In this document: positions 1 through 6,980 of the stretch, in pieces | How positions within the stretch are numbered: the first letter of the stretch is position 1 | Layout: each line of letters starts with the position of its first letter | Source: an uncultured Gammaproteobacteria bacterium | GTDB lineage: Bacteria; Pseudomonadota; Gammaproteobacteria; Pseudomonadales; UBA5518 | NCBI GenBank assembly: GCA_903921135.1 | Contig: CAIXOY010000378.1 | Span: 1-9,215 of the forward strand | DNA: 9,215 bases | Direction of reading: 5' to 3' | Position numbers and translations under genes: made by a program | The notes under the pieces: model-generated | The model's input: the letters and a program-made list of their open reading frames with translations, nothing else | Databases searched by the model: none | Told to the model about the DNA's origin: nothing

Positions 1-870
1 ATTGCGCTGGAAGATGGCTCCGTGCTCGTTGTCGAGATCGCCCGAGGCACGTTGAGCCGGGTCCATCCCGATGGCCGGGTAGATGTCGTCGCCGTTACCG
101 GTGGCGGACCGAACGGTGCGGCGATCGGGCCCGATGGGCGCGTCTATGTCTGCAATAACGGTGGTTTCAGCTGGCGGGAGGAGGGGGGGCTGCTGCGCCC
201 GGGCGACGCCCCCGCGGACTACAGCGGGGGCCGTATCGAGGCCGTGGATCTGCTCACAGGAAAAGTCGAGGTGCTCTACACCGCGTGCAACGGTCGCACA
301 CTCAAAGGGCCGAACGATCTCGTATTCGATGGTGCGGGGGGGTTCTGGTTCACCGACAACGGCAAACGCTACGACCGCACGATGGATCGCGGATCGGTGC
401 TGTATGCGCGGGCTGACGGATCACGTATCGAGGAGTGGTTCTTCCCCTTCGAACATCCGAACGGCATCGCGCTTTCACCGGACGATGGCACGCTTTACTT
501 CGCGGAGACCGTGAGTGGTCGGGTGTTCAAGGTCGCGTTGCGCGCGCCGGGCGTACCCGAGCGCGTCTTCGGCTCCTTCGATCCAGGAGGCCTGCTTTAC
601 GGCGCGCCAGGGATGCAGTTGTTCGATTCGATGGCAGTGGATGCCGAGGGCAACATCTGCGTGGCCACGCTGGTGGCAGGCGGCATCTCGGTGATCTCGC
701 CGCAGGGCGAGTTGCTCGAATTCGTGTCGCTTCCGGATCCCTTCGTCACGAACATCTGCTTCGGCGGAGCGGACTTGCGAACGGCCTTCGTCACACTGTC
801 AGGCACTGGCAAGCTCGTGAGCCTGCCGTGGGCGCGAGCGGGGTTGCCACTGCACCACCAGCACCGCTGA
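1..870 (+). CDS. SMP-30/gluconolactonase/LRE-family protein, 5'-truncated by the window edge
   Basis: A six-bladed beta-propeller hydrolase of the SMP-30/gluconolactonase family, whose characterised members open lactones or phosphotriesters with one bound divalent metal. The frame is open from base 1 to TGA at 868-870, giving 289 visible residues. The family usually has about 300 or slightly more, so a short N-terminal piece, probably including the first metal-ligand glutamate, lies upstream. The GTG at base 22 is internal and not the real start. Repeated propeller signatures are visible: GPNG followed by a PDGRVYV strand, GPNDLVFD then FWFTDNG, HPNGIALSPDDGTLYFAE, and LFDSMAVDAEGNICVA. The Asn of GPND, the Asn of HPNG and the Asp of FDSMAVD align by pattern with the family's metal and substrate ligands. 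It converges on the hydrolase at 880-1737, with 9 bases between stops. Family is firm, substrate unknown; a lactone made by the neighbouring monooxygenase is a guess. Confidence 0.88.
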   Translation: MALEDGSVLVVEIARGTLSRVHPDGRVDVVAVTGGGPNGAAIGPDGRVYVCNNGGFSWREEGGLLRPGDAPADYSGGRIEAVDLLTGKVEVLYTACNGRTLKGPNDLVFDGAGGFWFTDNGKRYDRTMDRGSVLYARADGSRIEEWFFPFEHPNGIALSPDDGTLYFAETVSGRVFKVALRAPGVPERVFGSFDPGGLLYGAPGMQLFDSMAVDAEGNICVATLVAGGISVISPQGELLEFVSLPDPFVTNICFGGADLRTAFVTLSGTGKLVSLPWARAGLPLHHQHR

Positions 871-876
871 CGGTGC
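861..876. other. Stem-loop over the SMP-30-family stop codon
   Basis: GCACCG (861-866) pairs perfectly with CGGTGC (871-876) around a four-base CTGA loop that contains the TGA stop. It lies at a convergent junction, so it could act at the 3' end of either transcript. No T-run follows on either strand, so it is not a canonical intrinsic terminator. Confidence 0.35.
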
Positions 877-879
877 GGA

Positions 880-896
880 TCATGCCCTCAGCATGA
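880..896. other. Second stem-loop at the convergent gene junction
   Basis: TCATGC (880-885) pairs perfectly with GCATGA (891-896) around a five-base loop. The left arm contains the TGA stop (reverse complement, 880-882) of the leftward hydrolase. It sits three bases from the preceding stem-loop. Six-base arms occur by chance, so a role in 3'-end formation is only possible; there is no T-tract. Confidence 0.3.
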
Positions 897-1737
897 AGTC
901 GAGGTGCAGGGCGTTGAAGGTGTCCGGATCCTCGAACTGCGGCCAGTGACCGCAGTTCTCCATCAGCCTGAATTCCGCGTTCGGTATGGCTGCTGCGATT
1001 CTTCGTCCTACCTCAGGTCCAGCGGTGGGATCCTTCGTTGTCCACACCACCAGGGTGGGCGCGCGGATCCGAGCAACGCGGGCGTCGTCCATCAGCCAGC
1101 GGCGCCGCATCTCTTCCTGATAGAGCACCGAGCCGTTCTCCACTGCACGTGGGTAGCCTGACTGCTCATAGATGCGCGTCCGGCACTCGACGAGGTCGTC
1201 GTGTACCCGCCCGGGGTCTGCCATCAACCACTCCAGCCGCTGTCGCGTGGATGCGCGCGGCGCGCGTGCCGCAGCAAGTGTTTTCTCGCGTACCGTGCGC
1301 ATGACCTCTGCATTCATCGTCGCGCCACCCATGGTGTTCAGCGCGAGTTTGCGAACGCGGTCCGGATACGCGATGGCGAAGGAGCCTGCGACCCAGCCAC
1401 CCAGTGACTCTCCGGAGAGCCGGACTTGCCGGATGCCGATGGCATCGAGGAAGGCTGCCAGGTGTTCGACGTAAGCGGGAATGTCGTAGGGACGATCGGG
1501 CTTGTCGGTGTAACCGTGCCCGATCATGTCGATGCTGAAAGTCCGGAAGTGCCTGCCATGCGCCGCGAGGTTCCGCACATAGGCCTCCGCATGCCCCCCG
1601 AAGCCGTGCAGGAAAACCAGCGTTTCGGCGTGCTGCTCGCCGCACAGCAGGTACCGTGTGCGTATGCCCCCTGCGTCAATATAGCCCTGCCGGAATTCCA
1701 CGCCGGCCAGATCGCTCCATATGCTCTCGTATGCCAT
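880..1737 (-). CDS. Alpha/beta hydrolase, meta-cleavage-product hydrolase-like
   Basis: A 285-residue alpha/beta-hydrolase fold enzyme, a normal length for the MhpC/BphD/HsaD-type group, whose known members hydrolyse C-C bonds in ring-cleavage products. The oxyanion-hole motif HGFGG is at residues 44-48. The nucleophile elbow GESLGG has Ser111, the acid is probably Asp236 (in VVWTTKDPT) and the base His264. The C-terminal stretch CGHWPQFEDPDTFNALHLDF is very typical of this group. The cap lies around residues 140-215. There is no signal peptide, so it is probably cytoplasmic. It starts 21 bases after the LLM monooxygenase stop with only a weak purine-rich ribosome site, suggesting co-transcription and perhaps translational coupling. 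It may act on the monooxygenase product, as RutD follows RutA in pyrimidine degradation; that parallel is architectural only. No extradiol dioxygenase is visible in the window, so its substrate may not be a meta-cleavage product. An ester or lactone hydrolase is the main alternative. Confidence 0.9.
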   Translation of the reverse strand: MAYESIWSDLAGVEFRQGYIDAGGIRTRYLLCGEQHAETLVFLHGFGGHAEAYVRNLAAHGRHFRTFSIDMIGHGYTDKPDRPYDIPAYVEHLAAFLDAIGIRQVRLSGESLGGWVAGSFAIAYPDRVRKLALNTMGGATMNAEVMRTVREKTLAAARAPRASTRQRLEWLMADPGRVHDDLVECRTRIYEQSGYPRAVENGSVLYQEEMRRRWLMDDARVARIRAPTLVVWTTKDPTAGPEVGRRIAAAIPNAEFRLMENCGHWPQFEDPDTFNALHLDFMLRA

Positions 1738-1758
1738 CGGGTACCGCCCGGTGTGCCG

Positions 1759-2982
1759 TCAGGCGGCTTGCAGGTTGGAGGTCTTGATCGTGTTCGTGAA
1801 GTGCGGCAGCACTTTCTCCGTCATCAGCTCCATGGATTTCATCAGCATCCGTTGCGGAAGCAGCTCGTTCCCGGTGAAGAGCCAGAGGTGCTCGCAGGGC
1901 ATGTAACTCAGTGTCTTCTCCATCTGGCGACACACCTGATCGGGCGTGCCGCAGTAGAGGATCTCCCGCTCGATCAACTCATCCATGGTGAGCGGAATCT
2001 TGCGCCAGTCCTCGCCGTCGCGCGCGAGCACGGCGGTGAAACCGAACTGGTGAAAGAAGTAGGTCCACTCGAAGGTGGCGAGCTCGGCCTGGCGCTTCGC
2101 TTCGGCTTCGGTATCGGCCACGATGCAATAGCGTGCGGAGCCGAATCCCTCCCCGGGTGCGCGCGTGATGCCTGCCGCGTCCCAGCCGCGCTGGGCTTCG
2201 ACCACCTGCTCCTCGATGAACGACCGATGGGTCTGTATGGCGACCGGTATCAGGCCGTTCTTCGCAGCATTGAAGACGCTCGCCTTGTGTGCAGCAAAGG
2301 GTTCGAACATCACCGGAATGCGGCTGTTGTAGCAAGCAGGTGTAACGCCCACCTCCGTGAGTTTGCCGTTCGCGTCGATGCCTGCGCCCATTTCCTGGGT
2401 GGATTTCGCACCCGGCCAGCCGATGTTGGGTACCGGTATCTGCCAGTGCTTCCCGTGGTGGCTGAAGGTGTCGTGCGCCCAGGCCTTCTTGATGATCTCC
2501 AGATTTTCGGTGAACCACTCGCGCTTGATTTCGGTGTAGGTGGCCGGGTCGGTGATGTTGTCGGCGAGGCCACGGTGTTGGCCCATGATGTTGACCCAGC
2601 GGGTTTGCACACCACGTGCAAAGCCTGCGATGGCCCGACCTTGTGTCATCTGGTCGAGCATTGCCACTTCGGCGGCGACACGGAAGGGGTCGTGGACCGG
2701 CAGCACGTAGCCGAGCACACCGAGGTGGAGGTTGCGGGTCTGCATACCGAGGTAGAGATCGAGCATCCCTGGCGAGTTCGAACAGGTCATGCCCTCGACG
2801 GACATGTGATGCTCCGTAAACCCGACGGCGTAGTACCCGTGCTCGTCGATGTAGCGCGCGAACTCGCTCAGGTTGCGCAGCATGTTCTGGTAGAGGTCGG
2901 TGCGGCGGCCCGCCATGCCCTTGTACAGCTCTTCCTTCGGGCCGACGGTCGGGGGGATGAAAAACGAGACTTTCATGTCCAT
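1759..2982 (-). CDS. LLM-class (luciferase-like) flavin-dependent monooxygenase
   Basis: A 407-residue TIM-barrel protein of the bacterial luciferase-like monooxygenase family. Such enzymes use reduced FMN from a partner reductase and O2 to hydroxylate, insert oxygen beside a carbonyl, or cleave rings. The N-terminal strand MKVSFF, the GFTEHH motif (His58-His59) and the block HDPFRVAAEVAMLDQMTQGRAIAG (from residue 97) are diagnostic. The C-terminal part YCGTPDQVCRQMEKTL, then EHLWLF and LMTEKVLPHF, is the usual family ending. At 407 residues it is longer than the roughly 340 common in the family, with extra sequence around residues 170-220. ATG at 2980-2982 is chosen because GGAG lies 8 bases upstream; ATG two codons later would be 14 bases away. 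The flavin reductase at 6981-7487 is the natural partner. The preceding gene is a LAL regulator, 116 bases away, so it may have its own promoter. It probably forms a unit with the hydrolase downstream. Substrate unknown. Confidence 0.93.
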   Translation of the reverse strand: MDMKVSFFIPPTVGPKEELYKGMAGRRTDLYQNMLRNLSEFARYIDEHGYYAVGFTEHHMSVEGMTCSNSPGMLDLYLGMQTRNLHLGVLGYVLPVHDPFRVAAEVAMLDQMTQGRAIAGFARGVQTRWVNIMGQHRGLADNITDPATYTEIKREWFTENLEIIKKAWAHDTFSHHGKHWQIPVPNIGWPGAKSTQEMGAGIDANGKLTEVGVTPACYNSRIPVMFEPFAAHKASVFNAAKNGLIPVAIQTHRSFIEEQVVEAQRGWDAAGITRAPGEGFGSARYCIVADTEAEAKRQAELATFEWTYFFHQFGFTAVLARDGEDWRKIPLTMDELIEREILYCGTPDQVCRQMEKTLSYMPCEHLWLFTGNELLPQRMLMKSMELMTEKVLPHFTNTIKTSNLQAA

Positions 2983-3098
2983 CGTGGATTCTCCGGCAGC
3001 TGTGCGGGTGGCTTCGCGTCGATGGCACTACACAGCAATCGGGACCGGAAATACCCTGCCCTTAGTCAGGTTCGTTGCTGCCTCCGGGAGGCGGATGG
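2983..3098. other. 116-base gap between regulator and monooxygenase genes
   Basis: This is the longest non-coding stretch in the window and the only gap inside the leftward cluster big enough for a full promoter and operator apart from the 84-base gap at 8414-8497. I could not identify convincing -35/-10 boxes on the minus strand. It holds a small hairpin just after the regulator's stop (GCCTC at 3080-3084 with GAGGC at 3088-3092, three-base loop, no T-run). It also has a widely spaced inverted pair, CAGCAA at 3033-3038 and TTGCTG at 3075-3080, which may be chance. The ribosome site of the monooxygenase is at its left end. Confidence 0.4.
2991..2994 (-). promoter_or_regulatory. Ribosome binding site of the LLM monooxygenase
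   Basis: GGAG on the minus strand, 8 bases before the ATG at 2980-2982. This spacing supports that ATG over the in-frame ATG at 2974-2976. Confidence 0.65.
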
Positions 3099-5852
3099 TC
3101 AGCGGAGGAAGCCCAGTTGTTTGGCCTTGTGGATGGCCTGGGCCCTGCGGCTCACGTTCAGCTTGGAGAAGATCTGCTGCATGTACCACTTGACCGTGCC
3201 TACGGTGAGGCCAAGTTCAGCGGCGATCTGCTTGTTCATCAGGCCCTGGGTCACCAGACGCATGATGTGGGTTTCCCGCGCGTTAAGGGCTTCCACCGGG
3301 GCATCACTGGCCGGGGTGGCTTGTGCTGCTCCGGTGTCGATGCCGGCGGCCCTGAGGATTCGGACGCGCGTGGCCGCCAGCGCCTCGTCGCCAGCGTCCA
3401 CGGCCCGCAGCAGTTCCAGTACCGGCTCTCCGCCGTCGATGATCGTTCGCGTGAATCCGCGGTCCTTTGCCAGAACAAGCATCTCGGCGAGAAGTTTCGC
3501 GCTCCTCGGACGGTCCTGCCGGATCAGCGCGGCGCGCAGGGACATGGCGGTGAATCGCATGCCCGACTTCAGAGCGCCTCGGGCCATGAGCGCCTTGCGC
3601 CAGTGCTCCAGCAGATCCGAGGCTTCCGCGACACGGTTGCGGGCCAGGTTGATTGCAGCCCATGACAAGGCACGTGGCTCCGACAGGGAGTTCATGGAGC
3701 GTGATTGACGGAGTTCCGCGAGCGAAGACATCAGGCCGTCGGCGCGGGCAATGCGGAAGCATCGCTCAACGTGTCCTGCCTCCAGCAGCAGCATGTATCT
3801 CTCGTGCATCAGGACATGGTGCAGACGCGTGAAATTGCGGCGCTCCGCGATCAGACTGCCCTCGTCCAGCGCGCGCAGCGCGGCGTCCTCGTCCCCCGCC
3901 AGGCGCGCGAGTCTGGCGCGCGTCACGTAGCCGGCCGCCGCCTGCCCCAACATGCCCATCTGCGCGACCATGGGCAGGTAGTCGTCGACGAGTTGCCCGG
4001 CCTCCGCGGTCAGTCCTTTCTCGTACAGCAGTTCCGCGAGGTGCAGGCCAGGCATCGCGGGCGTCGCGCTGAAACGCCCGCCGAGGTTGGTGGCGGTGTC
4101 CAGCGCCTGCCGGAACATCCCTTCTGCCTGTGAGATATCACCTCGCGAGAAGTGACAGGCACCGATGATCGAGTCGTGCCAGACCGTGGCCCAGCGCAGG
4201 TCTGGCCCGGCGAACCCTTCCCTGATGTCGCCGGAGCTGTCCAACCCGGCGAATTCGTAGCGCTCCGCGCGGGAGCAGATCAGCGATGTGCGTACCACGG
4301 CTTCTTCGAAGGGCGAGCGTCCGTGTGGAAGTTCCAGCCACTCGTTGCACAGCCGCTCTGCTGTCGCGTGTTGGTCGCTGAGGAGCGCGAGCTGGCCTTC
4401 GCGATGGACGAGCTGCGGGTAGATCTCATCACCGGCGCCCTCGTGCGTGGTGAGTGCCCGGCGAACTTCCTCCAGTACCTTGCGCGCTTCCTCGAAACGC
4501 CACGACAGCGTGAGCGCGTAGATGCGGTCGAGTTGCATCAGCGGATAGCGGTTGGCGATCTCCGGTGGCAGCGTGGAGGCGTGCCGAAGCACCGTGCCGC
4601 CATATCCTAGCTCCTGCAGCTGGGCGCTTACCGAGGCGAGGATCTCGCCGAGGAACTCGGGGTCGCCCGCCCGGGATGCGTGCAGGCAGGCGCGCACGGG
4701 CAATGCGTGGTCCCTGAACCATTCCGCAGCGGCGCGGTGCAGGGCGGGTATCCGTGAAGGGTCGCGTTGCTCCAGGCTGCGGGAAAGGTGTTCCGCAAAC
4801 AGTCGGTGGTAGCGGTAGAACGAGCGCTCGTCGTCCATCGCGAAAATGAAGAAGTTTCCACTCTCGAGGCGCTGGATGATCTGCCGGGAGTCGCACCGCC
4901 CCAGGATCTCGTCGCAGAGCGGTGCGCTGAAGGATGTGAGCACAGAGCTTTGTTCAAGGAAGTCCACGATGTCCGGCGGCAGCCTTCCGATCACCTCCTC
5001 GGCGAGCAGATCACCCAGGTCCCTGTTCTGGCCGGAGAACTGCTGGATAAACCCCTTGGGGTCCTCGTGGCCTCGTAGCGAGAGAGCCGCGAGTTGCAGC
5101 GCTGCGATCCAGCCGTCGGTGCGCTCCCACAGGGTACGGACATCCTCATCGTCCACGGACAGTCCCGGTTGTAAGGCGAAGTACGCCTGGGCCTCCTCGC
5201 TGCTGAACTGCAGGTCCAGCGGGCCGACCTCGAGCAATGCGTGGCGCATGCGCGCCCGCGCGAGCGGCAGCCGCACCGCATCCCGCAGCACCAGCACGAG
5301 GTGGAGGTTGGGAAGACCGTGGTTCACCAGAGCGCAGAAGATCGCCCGAGCATCCTCTTCGAGTGATGCGTGAAGGTCATCGACCACCAGCAGCACGTCG
5401 ACGCCTGATTCCTCGATGCCACTGAAGAGTGACTGCAGGATCGACTGCGGGCTTGCTTCAAAGCCGGTTTCGAAGAGGCCTCCGAGACGCAGGGCCAGCC
5501 CGGGTGCGCTGGCCGACAGACTGGTGACGAGGTACATCAGGATGCGTGTGGGTTCGCCATCCATTTCGTCCAGGCTCACCCATGCGCAACTGCCGGCGGT
5601 GACAGCCCGGCTGCCAAACCACTGTGTCACGGCCGTGGTTTTCCCGAAGCCCGCGGGCGCACACACGAGGACTACCTCGTAATCCCGTGAGCGATCGAGC
5701 AGGGCATCCAGCCGTGGCCGCTCGATCACCGCGCTGCGCATCACCGGTGGTTTCAGCCGGCCGCGCAACAGCGGCAACCCTCCCCGTGGCATGGGTGCCT
5801 CTCTGGCTGCCTGCGCGCTCTCTCCGGGAGGCCTGGGTCTGCGCGATGTCAT
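3099..5852 (-). CDS. LAL-class LuxR-family (MalT-like) ATP-dependent transcriptional regulator
   Basis: A 917-residue regulator of the large ATP-binding LuxR (LAL, STAND NTPase) class, about the size of MalT (901). Using the ATG at 5850-5852, the N-terminus has LLRGRLKPP near residues 28-36, Walker A APAGFGKTT (Lys71), a WVSLDEMDGEPTR block near 91-103, and Walker B LLVVDD near 154-159. Next come the conserved LPLARARMRHALLEVGPLDLQFSSEEA and TDGWIAALQLAALSL blocks, then a long helical TPR-like region that in relatives senses the inducer. A LuxR/GerE helix-turn-helix fills residues 856-917 (LNARETHIMRLV, IAAELGLTVGTVKWY). The start codon overlaps the preceding oxidoreductase stop as ATGA. A later ATG at 5790-5792 has a better ribosome site (AGAGAGG, 5 bases away) and begins just before the conserved LLRGRLKPP block, giving 897 residues, so either start is possible. 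By analogy with MalT it should activate transcription when ATP and a ligand are bound. The ligand and target promoters are unknown. Confidence 0.93.
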   Translation of the reverse strand: MTSRRPRPPGESAQAAREAPMPRGGLPLLRGRLKPPVMRSAVIERPRLDALLDRSRDYEVVLVCAPAGFGKTTAVTQWFGSRAVTAGSCAWVSLDEMDGEPTRILMYLVTSLSASAPGLALRLGGLFETGFEASPQSILQSLFSGIEESGVDVLLVVDDLHASLEEDARAIFCALVNHGLPNLHLVLVLRDAVRLPLARARMRHALLEVGPLDLQFSSEEAQAYFALQPGLSVDDEDVRTLWERTDGWIAALQLAALSLRGHEDPKGFIQQFSGQNRDLGDLLAEEVIGRLPPDIVDFLEQSSVLTSFSAPLCDEILGRCDSRQIIQRLESGNFFIFAMDDERSFYRYHRLFAEHLSRSLEQRDPSRIPALHRAAAEWFRDHALPVRACLHASRAGDPEFLGEILASVSAQLQELGYGGTVLRHASTLPPEIANRYPLMQLDRIYALTLSWRFEEARKVLEEVRRALTTHEGAGDEIYPQLVHREGQLALLSDQHATAERLCNEWLELPHGRSPFEEAVVRTSLICSRAERYEFAGLDSSGDIREGFAGPDLRWATVWHDSIIGACHFSRGDISQAEGMFRQALDTATNLGGRFSATPAMPGLHLAELLYEKGLTAEAGQLVDDYLPMVAQMGMLGQAAAGYVTRARLARLAGDEDAALRALDEGSLIAERRNFTRLHHVLMHERYMLLLEAGHVERCFRIARADGLMSSLAELRQSRSMNSLSEPRALSWAAINLARNRVAEASDLLEHWRKALMARGALKSGMRFTAMSLRAALIRQDRPRSAKLLAEMLVLAKDRGFTRTIIDGGEPVLELLRAVDAGDEALAATRVRILRAAGIDTGAAQATPASDAPVEALNARETHIMRLVTQGLMNKQIAAELGLTVGTVKWYMQQIFSKLNVSRRAQAIHKAKQLGFLR
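5798..5804 (-). promoter_or_regulatory. Possible internal ribosome binding site for a shorter regulator start
   Basis: AGAGAGG on the minus strand, 5 bases before the in-frame ATG at 5790-5792. The upstream ATG at 5852 has a pyrimidine-rich leader instead, so this site bears on which start is used. The 20 residues between the two starts are rich in Arg, Pro and Ala, with no recognised motif. Confidence 0.4.
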
Positions 5853-6970
5853 CGGAGGGAGTCCACTACGGCAGTGGCGACATGCTCGGCAATCGCGAGT
5901 GAAGCGGTCAATCCTGGTGATTCGATTCCGTGCAGGCTGCAGATTCCCCGCAATCCGTGGGCGCATCCATCGAGGATGAAAAAGTCCGCTGGCGGCTCGC
6001 CCGGTCCGGAAATCTTCGGCCTGATGCCGGTGTAGGCAGGCTGAAGCCGTTCCGGATCGATGTCGGGGAAGTACGCCCTGATCGCCTTGACGAAGTGCTC
6101 GCGATGCCCGTCGTCAAAGCTGTAATCGATGTGTTGTGTCCAGCGGACGTCAGGGCCGAAGCGCGCTTGCCCACCGAGATCCAGCGTTGCGTGGATGCCC
6201 AGCCCCCCGGGCTCCGGCAGGGGATACACGAGATGGCGGAAAGGCGAGCGGCCCGAGTAGGCGTAGTAGTGCCCCTTCGCAAAGAATTGCGGTGGTGTAG
6301 CCGCCGCGTGTGCTTCACCCGCCAGCCTGAGCCAGACATCGCGCGCATGCAGGCCGGCTGCATTGACCACCGCGCGTGCGCGGATTTCCGCGGGTTCCGC
6401 GCCGCCGATCCGGACGCGATGTCGCTCGGCGCCCTTGCCCAACGTGCCATCCTCAACAGGGCTGCGCAACACGACGGTGCCGTCCAACGATTCGATATTC
6501 GCCTGCAAGGCGAGCATCAGTTGATGCGAGTCGACGATGCCTGTGGAGGGGCTGAACACCCCGATATCGCCTCGCACGGCTGGCTCCCGCTCGCGTATGG
6601 CATCGGCGTCGAGTGTGTGCAGGTCGGTCACCCCGCACGCCTCGGCGCGTGCACGGATCGCTTCCAGCGCAGTGCGTTCCGCCTGTGAACCAACGACGAG
6701 TTTTCCGCAGCGCGCGTGGTCCACGCCGCGCTCCCGGACGAAGTCGTACAGCAGTTCGCGGCCGCGCACACACAATCTCGCCTTGAGTGATCCCACGGGG
6801 TAGTAGATACCCGCGTGTATCACCTCCGAATTGCGGCTGGAGGTTCCTTCACCGATTCCGCCACCTCGCTCGAGCACCACCACCTCGAGTCCGCGCAGAG
6901 CGAGCGCCCGTGCCGTGGCGAGACCGACCACGCCGGCACCAATGACGACGGCATCCGTCGGGAATTCCAT
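5849..6970 (-). CDS. FAD-dependent oxidoreductase, L-2-hydroxyglutarate dehydrogenase (LhgO)-like
   Basis: A 373-residue flavoenzyme of the DAO/LhgO group (COG0579 type), whose characterised members oxidise L-2-hydroxyglutarate to 2-oxoglutarate. The Rossmann FAD site is at the N-terminus: GAGVVG at residues 11-16, ending in Glu34 (VVVLERG), which should bind the ribose. The block TSSRNSEVIHAGIYYP (43-58), with SLKARLCVRG following, is characteristic of LhgO-like proteins, as is the C-terminal GIRPKISGPGEPPADFFI and HGIESPGLTASLAIAEHV. No transmembrane segment or signal peptide is seen. ATG at 6968-6970 is chosen because it lies 10 bases after the flavin reductase stop and begins just before the FAD strand; the in-frame ATG at 7019-7021 would overlap the reductase by 41 bases and add residues with no match to the fold. 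Its TGA overlaps the regulator's ATG. A true housekeeping role is possible, but the cluster suggests a hydroxy-acid intermediate of a catabolic route. Confidence 0.9.
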   Translation of the reverse strand: MEFPTDAVVIGAGVVGLATARALALRGLEVVVLERGGGIGEGTSSRNSEVIHAGIYYPVGSLKARLCVRGRELLYDFVRERGVDHARCGKLVVGSQAERTALEAIRARAEACGVTDLHTLDADAIREREPAVRGDIGVFSPSTGIVDSHQLMLALQANIESLDGTVVLRSPVEDGTLGKGAERHRVRIGGAEPAEIRARAVVNAAGLHARDVWLRLAGEAHAAATPPQFFAKGHYYAYSGRSPFRHLVYPLPEPGGLGIHATLDLGGQARFGPDVRWTQHIDYSFDDGHREHFVKAIRAYFPDIDPERLQPAYTGIRPKISGPGEPPADFFILDGCAHGLRGICSLHGIESPGLTASLAIAEHVATAVVDSLR

Positions 6971-6980
6971 TGCGTCCCGC

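Noticed and set aside
3080..3092. Intrinsic terminator after the regulator gene
   Set aside because: The stem is only five pairs with a three-base loop and no T-run follows in the direction of transcription.
1426..3708. A 760-codon rightward open frame antisense to the hydrolase, monooxygenase and regulator genes
   Set aside because: It shows no recognisable domain and overlaps three genes with clear families and intact motifs. Long antisense open frames are common in GC-rich DNA with strong third-position bias. It also has no ribosome site I could support.
5853..5966. Longer N-terminus of the LAL regulator inside the oxidoreductase gene
   Set aside because: The extra 38 residues are Arg/Cys-rich with no family match and lie wholly over the conserved end of the oxidoreductase.
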